From: an uncultured Alistipes sp.
GTDB lineage: Bacteria; Bacteroidota; Bacteroidia; Bacteroidales; Rikenellaceae
Direction: 5' to 3'
Length of the DNA: 53,617 nt
Assembly (NCBI GenBank): GCA_944322375.1
Contig: CALUOX010000004.1
Span: 1-53,617, forward strand
Under the pieces are notes generated by a model. That model made no database searches. It saw only the letters and a list, made by a program, of their open reading frames with translations, and was not told where the DNA came from. Each line of letters begins with the position of its first letter. The first letter of the stretch is position 1. The position numbers and the translations under genes were made by a program. Below are positions 21,724 through 30,133 of this stretch, one piece after another.

Positions 21724-23034
21724 TCATTTTCCGTTCCCGGCTGTCTTTTTCTCGGGAAGGGTAACCTGTACCGTCTCGATTCGATGGCCTTCCAGCGCAT
21801 GGACCGTAAAGCGGATGTCGTGCGCCATGACCGACTCCCCTTTCTGGAGAAAGTCGCGGCGGATCTCAAGCATCAGCCCGGCAAGCGTCTCGGCTTCCCC
21901 CTTGCAGTCGGCAAAGGACTCCTCGGGCAGCTGGAGTACCCGTTCGAAATCTCCGATATGGGTCTTCCCGTCGAAGAGGTAGTTGTGGTCGTCGAGTTTC
22001 GTATAGAACATCTCCACGGTATCGCTCTCATCGGAGATCTCCCCGACAATCTCCTCCAGAATATCTTCCAGCGACACGATCCCGAGCGTCGATCCGTATT
22101 CATCGACAACGACCGCCAGATGGACCTTGTTCGACTGGAACTCCTCCAGCAGATCGTTGATCTTCTTGTGCTCCGGAACGAAATAGGCCTTGCGCAGCAG
22201 TTGCTGCCAGTCGAATCCCGCTCCGTTGTTGATGTAGGGAAGCAGATCCTTGACATAGAGGATTCCCTTGATGTTGTCCAGATCCTCCTCATAGACAGGA
22301 ATGCGCGAGAAGCCCGATTCGATGATGCGTTTGCGGACGCTCTCGTAGTTTTCACCGACGGCAACGGCTACCACGTCCATTCGGGGCCGCATGATCTCCT
22401 GTACCTCCGTATTTGCGAACTTGACGATTCCCGACAGCATGTTGTGTTCCTCCTCCGAGGAGGTGTTGGTCATATCGACGGCATCGGCCAGTTCGTCGAG
22501 CGAGAGCTCGTCTTTCCGTACGGCGTGCTCGCTGATCGAGCTGCTTGTGCGGATAAGGACATAGGAGGCGGGGCGGAAGATGCTGCGCAGCAGCAGGATG
22601 ATCCGTGCTACGGAGCGTGCGAAGCGCAGCGGCCGGCTCTGGGCGAAGACCTTGGGGATGATCTCGCCGAAGAGCAGCAGCAGGAAGGTCGCGATCACCG
22701 ACTCGAAGAGAAAACGCATTCCGTCGGAGCCGAACGTGAACAGCATGTTGATGATCCGTGCGGCGAGGATGACGATGCAGATGTTGACCAGGTTGTTGAC
22801 CACGAGAATCGTGGCAAGCAGTTGGTCCACATTACCCAACAGGTTGAGAATGGCGCTGTTGGCGGGTTTCTCCGGATGCGCCTTGATATCGCGTATGTCG
22901 CGGGGTGTAAGCGAAAAGAACGATATTTCAGCCCCTGAGACAAGACCCGAGACAAGCAGCAGGCAGACGGTGACGACTGCCGGCAGGAGCAACCCGATAT
23001 CTACGGGATTGAGTGTGACAAGACTTCCTTCCAA
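21724..23034 (-). CDS. gldE: GldE-type CBS/CorC transmembrane protein
   Basis: A 436-residue protein of the HlyC/CorC family. Order: DUF21 membrane domain with four hydrophobic segments (about 10-190, containing SGLVSGAEISFFSL and FGEIIPKVFAQ), a CBS pair (about 205-330, MRPRMDVVAV, FSRIPVYEEDLDNIKGILYVKD, VVVDEYGSTLGIVSLEDILEEIVGEI) and a C-terminal CorC_HlyC domain ending near EKKTAGNGK. Bacteroidetes members are called GldE after the gliding gene, but non-gliding gut species keep it, so a cation or efflux-related role is more likely here. It follows ftsZ by 83 nt and may share the dcw transcript. Confidence 0.88.
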   Translation of the reverse strand: MEGSLVTLNPVDIGLLLPAVVTVCLLLVSGLVSGAEISFFSLTPRDIRDIKAHPEKPANSAILNLLGNVDQLLATILVVNNLVNICIVILAARIINMLFTFGSDGMRFLFESVIATFLLLLFGEIIPKVFAQSRPLRFARSVARIILLLRSIFRPASYVLIRTSSSISEHAVRKDELSLDELADAVDMTNTSSEEEHNMLSGIVKFANTEVQEIMRPRMDVVAVAVGENYESVRKRIIESGFSRIPVYEEDLDNIKGILYVKDLLPYINNGAGFDWQQLLRKAYFVPEHKKINDLLEEFQSNKVHLAVVVDEYGSTLGIVSLEDILEEIVGEISDESDTVEMFYTKLDDHNYLFDGKTHIGDFERVLQLPEESFADCKGEAETLAGLMLEIRRDFLQKGESVMAHDIRFTVHALEGHRIETVQVTLPEKKTAGNGK

Positions 23035-23117
23035 AATTCTGCGGTTTCAGGGGTTGTATTCGGCTGCGGGTACGACGTATTCGTGGAGCGCCCGCGGCAT
23101 CGGCAGGGTCATTCGGA

Positions 23118-24431
23118 TCAGTCGAAGAGGGAGCCGCTTTTGTCCTGAGCGGTTTTCGGCGTGTTTTGTTCCTCCTCGCGGAGCACTTCCTTTTTGCTGC
23201 CCGGGATCTCGACGATCAGTTCGGCCTTGCGGGTCCGGTAGGCCGGAACTGCCATCTGTGCTTCGATGTTCTTGTATCGCGTGGTCCGCTCGCCGAGCAT
23301 GACTTGGGTCATCGGCCGCAAATGGGGTACGGGTCTCTGCTTGACAGGTTCGAGACCGGACTCGTCGAGCGGCTGCGGTGCCGTCTGTTCGGCGGGCGTG
23401 ACGGGGGTCTTGACGACGGGCTCGATAGGTACTCCGTCAAATCCGGTTGCTACGACCACCAGTTCGATGCGGCGGCCCAGCTGCGGCTTGATGCTTGTTC
23501 CCCAGATGATGTTTGCATCGTGGATCGTTCCGTCGGCATCCTGTACGCTGGCATGGGTCTGGATGTATTTGAGGATCTCCATCACTTCGTCGAGCGCCAG
23601 CGAGTCCGCATCGGATGTCGAGATGTTGAGCAGGATGTTTTTCGCACCCGAGATGAGCGTATGGTCGAGCAGCGGGGATTCGAGCGAGGCCCGGGCCACC
23701 TCTTCGGCGCGGTTTTCGCCTTCGGCCGTGGCCACCGACATGTGCGCGCGGCCGCTGTCGCGCATCACCTTCGAGACATCCGCGAAATCGACATTGACCA
23801 TGTCGCTCTCGACGGTGATGATCTCGGCAATGCCCTTTGCAGCCGAGGCGAGGATGTCGTCGGCTTTCCCGAAGGCCTGCTTGAGCGACAGCCGTCCGTA
23901 CATCTCGACGATATTCTCGTTGTTGATGACCAGCAGCGAATCGACATTCTTGCTCAGCTCCTCGATACCCCTGATGGCCTGTTCATAGCGGATCTTGCCC
24001 TCGACGGCCAGCGGCGAGGTGACGATACCGACCGTCAGAATACCCATTTCGTGTGCCAGCTTGGCGATGACGGGAGAGGCTCCCGTACCCGTACCGCCGC
24101 CCATGCCGGCCGTTACGAACAACATGCGGGTGCCTGCCGCTTCGAGGCGGCTGCGGATCTCGTCGAGCGATTCGATGGCCGCCTTGCGGCCGTTCTCGGG
24201 ATCGTTGCCGGCACCGAGACCTTCACGTCCCAGCTGGACCTTCTCCTCAACGGGACTTTTGTCCAGTGCCTGACGGTCGGTGTTGCAGACCATGAAGCCC
24301 ACATCCTTGATGCCGAGGTTCCACATGTGATTCACGGCATTGCCGCCGGCACCGCCGACGCCTACCACCATGATTATCGAAGATTTATTCTCTTTTGCCG
24401 TAGCAATTTCATTCATCAGATCGTCATTCAT
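23118..24431 (-). CDS. ftsZ: Cell division GTPase FtsZ
   Basis: A 437-residue tubulin homologue forming the division ring. The tubulin signature GGGTGTGASPVIA is present and N-terminal VVGVGGAGGNAVNHM binds GTP. After the conserved core (to about 325) comes a Pro-rich linker and then VPAYRTRK near residue 394, which resembles the conserved C-terminal peptide that binds FtsA; unusually about 35 further residues (to KSGSLFD) follow it. The upstream gap to ftsA is 37 nt. Start ATG 24431 gives a short N-terminal tail typical of the family. Confidence 0.97.
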   Translation of the reverse strand: MNDDLMNEIATAKENKSSIIMVVGVGGAGGNAVNHMWNLGIKDVGFMVCNTDRQALDKSPVEEKVQLGREGLGAGNDPENGRKAAIESLDEIRSRLEAAGTRMLFVTAGMGGGTGTGASPVIAKLAHEMGILTVGIVTSPLAVEGKIRYEQAIRGIEELSKNVDSLLVINNENIVEMYGRLSLKQAFGKADDILASAAKGIAEIITVESDMVNVDFADVSKVMRDSGRAHMSVATAEGENRAEEVARASLESPLLDHTLISGAKNILLNISTSDADSLALDEVMEILKYIQTHASVQDADGTIHDANIIWGTSIKPQLGRRIELVVVATGFDGVPIEPVVKTPVTPAEQTAPQPLDESGLEPVKQRPVPHLRPMTQVMLGERTTRYKNIEAQMAVPAYRTRKAELIVEIPGSKKEVLREEEQNTPKTAQDKSGSLFD

Positions 24432-24468
24432 ACCTTTTCGTTAACACCTTCCTGCGGGCGTAGTCTTT

Positions 24469-26022
24469 TCAAATCTCCTCGTCATCCGATCCCGTAAAGA
24501 AATCGTCCAGACGCCAGCCCAGCGACTGTTTCAACTTGTCGAGCAGACCCCGTTTGTGCCGATGGGGCTCAGTTGTCGTTCGCGGCTCCTCGGGAGCGGG
24601 GGCCTCCTCCTTTCCGACTCCGGTTGTGCCGGCAGTGGCGGCAGGACGCTCGGCGGCAGGGATCGGTCCGGGTGCTGCCTGTCCTGCGGGCCGATATCCG
24701 GCTGCAGGGGTCGTGGCGGCGGTACCTGCCGTACCTGTCGCTGCGGCCGGCTGGTACGGGGTAGAGACGCCCGGTTTCGGCCCTTGCGGGCGCGCCGCCG
24801 GTTGAGGAACCTCCACAACGGCACAGTCACCGTGTTCCGCTCCGCAATAGAGCAGGCCGATGGCCGTTGCATAATCCGGCAGGATATTGATTTTCTCCTC
24901 TTTTTTCTCTTTTCCCTCCTTTTTCTCGCTTTCGGTCGCGGTCTCGGATTCCTTTTCGAGAACCTCTTCGCCCGTGCCGATGCGCACGTCCATGCCCGTT
25001 ACGCGGCGGAAGAGTTCATCGACATGCCGCAACTGTGCGGATCCGCCCGTCAGAACGATTCCATAGGCGAGCTTGTCCGCATAACCCGAATCCTTGATCT
25101 CCTGTGCGACATATTCGGCGATGTCTCTCATGCGGGCTTCGATGACCACGGCGAGGTTGTAGAGCAGAATGTCCTTTGTCTCTTTGGCGGTGCGGCCCTT
25201 GACGCTTACCATCGTATTGGGGGCCAGCTCCGCAAGGGCCGATCCGAATTTCCGCTTGAGGTTATCGACATGCCGTTCGAAAATACCCAACGTACGGATA
25301 TCGTTGTTGACGGCGCCGGCACCCATCGGAATCGTTGCGATGTAGCGCAGGACGTTGCGGTAATAGACCGCCACATCGGTTACGCCGCCGCCGATGTCAA
25401 CCAGTGCCGCACCCTCTTCCTTCTCGTCGGGGGTGAGGACGGCGGCGGCTGTGGCCAGCGCGTTGGCATACATGCCCAGCGACCGAATCCCTACGCGGCG
25501 CAATGCGAGATTGAGCCGTTCGAGCGGCGTCTTGGCGCAGAGGATGAAGTTGAAGGTCGATGCCAGCCGTTTGCCGAAGGAGCCGATGGGATCCGCCACC
25601 TCCTGATTCTCATCCACAAGATAGTTCTGCGGAATCCGCTCCATGATCGTTTCATCGTCGGGAGCCTGTACGTTGCGCATGCGTTCGAACAGCGCCTCGA
25701 CATCGGTACGGTTCACACCGTTCTGCGGATCGGAGGTAAAGACGTGGTCGGTATGGCGGGCACAGCGGACGAACTCTCCGGAGATTCCGGTGTATGCTTC
25801 GGTGATCCGCAGTCCCAGTTTTTCATTTACGGCGTCGACGGCCGACTTGATGGCATTGCTCACCTGTTCGATATTGGTAATCATGCCGGCCTTGACTCCC
25901 TGTGAGGGTTTCGAGACGACACAACGCAAGTTCAGCCGTCCGTCCCCGGCCCGTTCGGCAACGGCGACAACGACATTTGACGTACCCAGATCGATCGCGA
26001 CGATGTAATTTTTCTTCTCCAC
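24469..26022 (-). CDS. ftsA: Cell division protein FtsA (GTG start)
   Basis: A 517-residue actin-like membrane tether for FtsZ. The longest frame opens at a TTG at 26121 inside ftsQ; the GTG at 26022 is preferred since it yields MEKKNYIVAIDLGTSNVVVA, the usual FtsA opening. The 1C-domain region follows the first phosphate loop. Two additions are visible: a charged stretch (about 356-376, Lys/Glu) before the last nucleotide-site segment, and an Ala/Pro/Gly/Thr-rich linker (about 405-487) that carries the C-terminal amphipathic helix GLLDKLKQSLGWRLDDFF, the membrane-targeting sequence. The 86-nt spacer after ftsQ contains a G9 run. Confidence 0.94.
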   Translation of the reverse strand: MEKKNYIVAIDLGTSNVVVAVAERAGDGRLNLRCVVSKPSQGVKAGMITNIEQVSNAIKSAVDAVNEKLGLRITEAYTGISGEFVRCARHTDHVFTSDPQNGVNRTDVEALFERMRNVQAPDDETIMERIPQNYLVDENQEVADPIGSFGKRLASTFNFILCAKTPLERLNLALRRVGIRSLGMYANALATAAAVLTPDEKEEGAALVDIGGGVTDVAVYYRNVLRYIATIPMGAGAVNNDIRTLGIFERHVDNLKRKFGSALAELAPNTMVSVKGRTAKETKDILLYNLAVVIEARMRDIAEYVAQEIKDSGYADKLAYGIVLTGGSAQLRHVDELFRRVTGMDVRIGTGEEVLEKESETATESEKKEGKEKKEEKINILPDYATAIGLLYCGAEHGDCAVVEVPQPAARPQGPKPGVSTPYQPAAATGTAGTAATTPAAGYRPAGQAAPGPIPAAERPAATAGTTGVGKEEAPAPEEPRTTTEPHRHKRGLLDKLKQSLGWRLDDFFTGSDDEEI

Positions 26023-26108
26023 TTTTTCTGTTTCGTTTTGCGGCAACTCTCCGGCATGCGGATCGGGCGGGACCCCCCCCCTCTCTCCTTGCTCTCCGCC
26101 GGCGGTTC

Positions 26109-27203
26109 CTATTTTGTGCAAACTACCTGATTCCTGTATTTGACGTTGATCGTCCGGTACTCCTGCCAGCCGATATTGCGCAGGCCGTGTCGATAGAACG
26201 TCAGCAGTTTGTCGAATTTCTCTGCGGCATCGTCGGGCGAACCGAAGAGAATCGTATGATCCCCCACGCGGGGAATCAGTTCGATCTCCGGAGCGCCGCC
26301 GTGCCCTTTTGATACGACGATCTGGACGATCTCCGAGCGCCAGAAATCGTCCGCTTCGACGAACTGCACAAAGTTAAGGAGTTTCAAGAAATCTTCGCAG
26401 TTTTTACGCAACTTTTTTTGCTTTTCACGTTCGGCGTTTTGCCGGGCCGTTATGCGGTCGATCTTTTCCTGCAATACCCGGGCCGTATAACGGTATTGGC
26501 GGCGCAGACGGGCGTTTTCTTCGCGCAACTCCCTGACTCGCCGCCCGAAACTCTCCTTACTTTCGAACCAGCGTTTTTTGATGACCCTGCGGCGGAGGCC
26601 CTTGAGATTTTCATCGTTGAGACGCTCCTCGCGGTAGAGCGGGTATTTTTCCCGCTCGATCTCCTGAATCCGGTCGTTCGAGGCTGCAATCTGAGCCTCG
26701 AGGTACGCCTGGATCGACCCGTTGTGGGACGGGGGTGTCGGCGGCGCGTAGTCGCCGGTAAGAACCGGAACATAGAGCGCGGATGACTGCGGTGCCGCGA
26801 AGAGGTATCCGTCGGCCGTGGCATAGGCGTTGTATCCGTCGAAAAGCAGCCGCACGACGGGATGTCGCTGGCTCACGGTAATGTGCAGAACACCGCCGTA
26901 ATCGATCGACGCCGCCGCATCGGCGATGAATCCGTTGCGGAGAATCATCTCCTCGACAGCCTGCAGATCTACATCCCGGGCCGTTGTTCCTGTCGTCTTG
27001 ATCCCGCTGCGGGTGATCCACCGGCGCACCATGTCGCTGGAGACGAGCTGCCCGCGTGACGAACTGTCGGCCACCTCGATGTCGAGCCGTTGCACGACGA
27101 GCGTTTTACGGTGCCGATGCACCCGTGCGGCCGTGTATCCGACATACACGGCAACGGCGCTCCAGAGCACACCGAGAAGCAGGTATCGTAGCGGTCGGGA
27201 CAT
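26109..27203 (-). CDS. ftsQ: Cell division protein FtsQ with coiled-coil insertion
   Basis: A 364-residue single-pass divisome protein, starting 6 nt after murC. One N-terminal membrane helix (about 7-27), a POTRA-like segment (37-110, with VVQRLDIEVAD and ISVSQRHPVVRL-type motif HITVSQRHPVVRL) and the beta domain (GYLFAAPQ, VPVLTG, and after the insertion VQFVEADDFWRSEIVQIVV to the end). Between about 163 and 270 lies a highly charged, Arg/Glu/Lys-rich helix-forming stretch (REERLNDENLKGLRRRVIKK) that breaks the usual beta domain. FtsQ proteins are commonly 240-290 residues, so about 100 residues are extra. Confidence 0.88.
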   Translation of the reverse strand: MSRPLRYLLLGVLWSAVAVYVGYTAARVHRHRKTLVVQRLDIEVADSSSRGQLVSSDMVRRWITRSGIKTTGTTARDVDLQAVEEMILRNGFIADAAASIDYGGVLHITVSQRHPVVRLLFDGYNAYATADGYLFAAPQSSALYVPVLTGDYAPPTPPSHNGSIQAYLEAQIAASNDRIQEIEREKYPLYREERLNDENLKGLRRRVIKKRWFESKESFGRRVRELREENARLRRQYRYTARVLQEKIDRITARQNAEREKQKKLRKNCEDFLKLLNFVQFVEADDFWRSEIVQIVVSKGHGGAPEIELIPRVGDHTILFGSPDDAAEKFDKLLTFYRHGLRNIGWQEYRTINVKYRNQVVCTK

Positions 27204-27209
27204 GTTGAA

Positions 27210-28592
27210 TCAGGCTTTCTTGCGCAGAGTTTCGGCGAGTTTTCCGCAGCAGGCGTCGATGTTCCCGGCACCGAAGGTGATGACCACGTCGGTCTGCATG
27301 GAGGCAATCGTCTCCGCCAGCTCTTCCCGCGTGACAATCCGGCACGGTACGGTTACCCGTTCGGCAATGATCTCGCTCGTAATCCCCTCGATGGGCTCTT
27401 CGCGTGCGGGGTAGATCGGCAGCAGAACGACCTCGTCGGCCTGTGACAGCACGTCGGCAAATTCCCGATAGAAGTCGCGGGTCCGGGTGTAGAGGTGCGG
27501 CTGAAAGATCGCCGTTACACGGCGACCGGGAAACATCTGTCTGACGGATGCAAGCGTTGCGGCAATTTCACGCGGGTGATGGGCATAATCGTCCATATAG
27601 ACCTGCCGGGGAGTGTTGACGTAAAATTCAAAGCGGCGCTTGACGCCAGCAAAGTCGGCCAGCGCCTTTCGCAGGCGTTCTGCGTCGGGATCCCGACCTT
27701 CGTTGCGGTCGGCACACCAGAGGGCGGCGACGGCCGCGACGGCGTTTTCGACATTGATCCATCCGGGAATTCCCAGCGTGCAGTCGGCGATCGTGCCCGA
27801 AGGCGTCGCCAGATCGAATCGATAGTGGCCGCCCTCGATGAGCCGGATGTTCCGGGCGTAGAAATCGCACGGTGAATCGTAGGCGTACCGGTAAACGGTG
27901 ATGGCCCGGTTGCGTACGGCCACATCGACCCCTTTCTTGAGAATGAGCGTTCCGCCGGGCCGGATCCGTTCGATGAACTGTGCGAAGGCCTCTTTTACGG
28001 CTTCGTAGGTGCCGTAAATATCGAGATGGTCCGCATCGACGGCCGTGACGACCGCCACATCGGGCGCAAGCCGCAGAAACGACCGGTCGAATTCATCGGC
28101 CTCGACGGCCAGCCGGTCCCCCTCGCCCAGAACCAGATTGCTGTTGAAATTCTTCGAGATGCCGCCCAGAAAGGCACTGCCGCACCCTTCGACCTCGCGG
28201 TTGAGCCAGGCGATGAGTGTCGAGGTGGTCGTTTTGCCGTGCGTTCCCGCAACGGCCATCACATATTTGCCCTGCGAGAGGTGTCCGAGCATCTGCGAAC
28301 GTTTCTCTATGGTGAAGCCGTGGGTGCGGAACCAGACGAATTCACGATGGTCGTCCGGTACGGCGGGCGTATAGACGACCATGGTCCCTTCGGGACGGCG
28401 AAATGGTTCGGGAATGGCATCGGGATCCTCCGTATAGTGGACTTCGGCGCCCTCCTTTTCGAGAGCCTCCGTGAGGGCCGAACATACGCGGTCATAACCG
28501 GCCACCTGTTTGCCTTCATGCAGAAAGTAACGGGCAAGGGCACTCATGCCGATACCGCCGATGCCGAGAAAATAGATGCGTTGTAACTCCAT
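27210..28592 (-). CDS. murC: UDP-N-acetylmuramate-L-alanine ligase
   Basis: A 460-residue cytoplasmic Mur ligase adding L-Ala to UDP-MurNAc with ATP. N-terminal Rossmann motif GIGGIGMSALARYF, the ligase P-loop VAGTHGKTTTSTLI, and the central EADEFDRSFL and DDYAHHPREI segments are all present. ATG 28592 is used because MELQRIYFLGIGGIGMS is the standard start; the longer frame upstream is not family-like. It lies between murG (64 nt) and ftsQ (6 nt). Confidence 0.97.
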   Translation of the reverse strand: MELQRIYFLGIGGIGMSALARYFLHEGKQVAGYDRVCSALTEALEKEGAEVHYTEDPDAIPEPFRRPEGTMVVYTPAVPDDHREFVWFRTHGFTIEKRSQMLGHLSQGKYVMAVAGTHGKTTTSTLIAWLNREVEGCGSAFLGGISKNFNSNLVLGEGDRLAVEADEFDRSFLRLAPDVAVVTAVDADHLDIYGTYEAVKEAFAQFIERIRPGGTLILKKGVDVAVRNRAITVYRYAYDSPCDFYARNIRLIEGGHYRFDLATPSGTIADCTLGIPGWINVENAVAAVAALWCADRNEGRDPDAERLRKALADFAGVKRRFEFYVNTPRQVYMDDYAHHPREIAATLASVRQMFPGRRVTAIFQPHLYTRTRDFYREFADVLSQADEVVLLPIYPAREEPIEGITSEIIAERVTVPCRIVTREELAETIASMQTDVVITFGAGNIDACCGKLAETLRKKA

Positions 28593-28656
28593 TTTGTTTC
28601 TGTCAAAATCCCGTTCAGGGATCGTTCTTGAATATTGACTGCGCTTGCGCGTTGTT

Positions 28657-29757
28657 TTACCAGATCTTTGCAATTTCATCGACAATGCGCTCCGCCGCAT
28701 CGGGGATCGCCAGCGCTGCAATGTTCCGGCTCAGGCGTTCGCGCCGCGCGGCATCGGCGAGCAGTGCACCGGCCGTCTCCATCGCACAGGTCGGGGCATC
28801 GGCATCCGTCACCATCACGGCCGCCTCCTTTTCGACGAGTGCGCGTGCATTTTTCGTCTGATGGTCTTCGGCGACATTGGGCGACGGGACGAAGAGCGTG
28901 GGCCGTCCCACCAGGCACAACTCCGAAACGGAGCAGGCGCCGCTGCGCGATACGACGACATCGGCTGCGGCATAGGCCATATCCATCCGGTCGATGAAGG
29001 CTCCCTGCCAGATCCCCGGCGAGGGATGTTCAGCGAGAAAACGCTGCATCTCGGCCTCGTAGTATTTTCCGGTCTGCCAGATCACCTGGAACGGCGGTTT
29101 GAACTCCTGGCGTGTCAGCCATGCCTTCATCGTTTCGTTGAGGGTGCGGCACCCCAGCGATCCGCCGACGACCAATACGGTCGGCCGGTCGGCTTCGAGT
29201 CCGAAAAAGGCTGCGCCTTGAAGTTTGTCCTCCGCCGTCGGACGGGAGAAGCGGCCGCGCAGCGGATTGCCCGTATGGACGATCCGGTCGGCGGGAAAGA
29301 AGCGTTCCATGTGGTCGTAGGCGACGCAGATCCGGCGGGCGCCGCGTGCGAGGATCTTGTTCGTGAGTCCGGCGTAGGAGTTCTGTTCCTGGATGAGTGT
29401 CGGCACCCCGGCGCGTTGCGCGGCCCACAGTACGGGGCCGGAGGCATAGCCGCCGAATCCGACCACGACATCGGCCTTGAAATCGCGGATGGTACGCCGC
29501 GCACGACGGATGCTTTTGAGCACCTTGAACGGGAGGGCCAGATTCGACAGTGTCAGCCGCCGCTGCAGCCCGGCCGTCGGCAAGCCGACGATGCGATAGC
29601 CCAGCGCGGGAATCTTTTCCATCTCCATCTTGCCTTCGGCGCCCACGAAAAGGAGTTCGACATCGTCCCCGAAGCGTTTTTTGAGTGCTTCGGCAACCGC
29701 TACGGCCGGGTAGATATGTCCGCCCGTGCCGCCGCCCGAAAGGATAACACGTTTCAT
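28657..29757 (-). CDS. murG: Undecaprenyl-PP-MurNAc-pentapeptide N-acetylglucosaminyltransferase
   Basis: A 366-residue GT28 glycosyltransferase converting lipid I to lipid II on the inner face of the membrane. The N-terminal loop SGGGTGGHIYPAVAVAEAL is the family signature, and the C-terminal donor-binding GGSLG and VVSRSGACSVSEL segments are present. ATG 29757 starts MKRVILSGGG directly; an in-frame start 33 nt upstream is less likely. It is the first gene of the local dcw block, without ftsW, murD or mraY ahead of it. Confidence 0.97.
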   Translation of the reverse strand: MKRVILSGGGTGGHIYPAVAVAEALKKRFGDDVELLFVGAEGKMEMEKIPALGYRIVGLPTAGLQRRLTLSNLALPFKVLKSIRRARRTIRDFKADVVVGFGGYASGPVLWAAQRAGVPTLIQEQNSYAGLTNKILARGARRICVAYDHMERFFPADRIVHTGNPLRGRFSRPTAEDKLQGAAFFGLEADRPTVLVVGGSLGCRTLNETMKAWLTRQEFKPPFQVIWQTGKYYEAEMQRFLAEHPSPGIWQGAFIDRMDMAYAAADVVVSRSGACSVSELCLVGRPTLFVPSPNVAEDHQTKNARALVEKEAAVMVTDADAPTCAMETAGALLADAARRERLSRNIAALAIPDAAERIVDEIAKIW

Positions 29758-30133
29758 TTGTATCTTTTCTTCAAATTGTTTTAGTCTCAATCGTCATCGT
29801 TGCGGACCATCTTCAACGACAGGCCCGTTTATCTTTTCCTCGTTTTGTACGGGGCTTCTTTTCCCGCTCCGACTCTCTTTTCGCTCCCGTCACCTCATCC
29901 CTCTCCCGTCACCTTATCCCTCTCCCGGCATCCGCTTTTCTGTCCCGCTTTGCAGCCTCCTGTTCATCGCTCTGTTTCGGGACGCTCCTTATCGTCCGTT
30001 CTGCTTTTCCGTTCCGTGCCTCTCCGCCGGTTCCGGTTCATTATTCCCATCGTCACCTCTCCATTCGCATCACATCACCTTTATCCTTACCCCCCCCCTC
30101 CTCCTTGCTCGGTGACGGCCCTCTCCGGGACTC
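29758..30133. other. Pyrimidine-rich intergenic region, no gene seen
   Basis: About 376 bp, very C/T-rich on plus (purine-rich on minus). It contains a 19-bp tandem duplication (CTCCCGTCACCTCATCCCT at 29884 and a near copy at 29903, then a partial third) and a C9 run (30090-30098) 35 nt after the comM stop. It is both the 3' flank of comM and the 5' region of murG; no clear promoter element. Confidence 0.65.

Noticed and set aside
21724-23034. GldE as evidence for gliding motility
   Set aside because: No other gld or spr genes are in the window, and GldE homologues are kept in non-gliding Bacteroidales.
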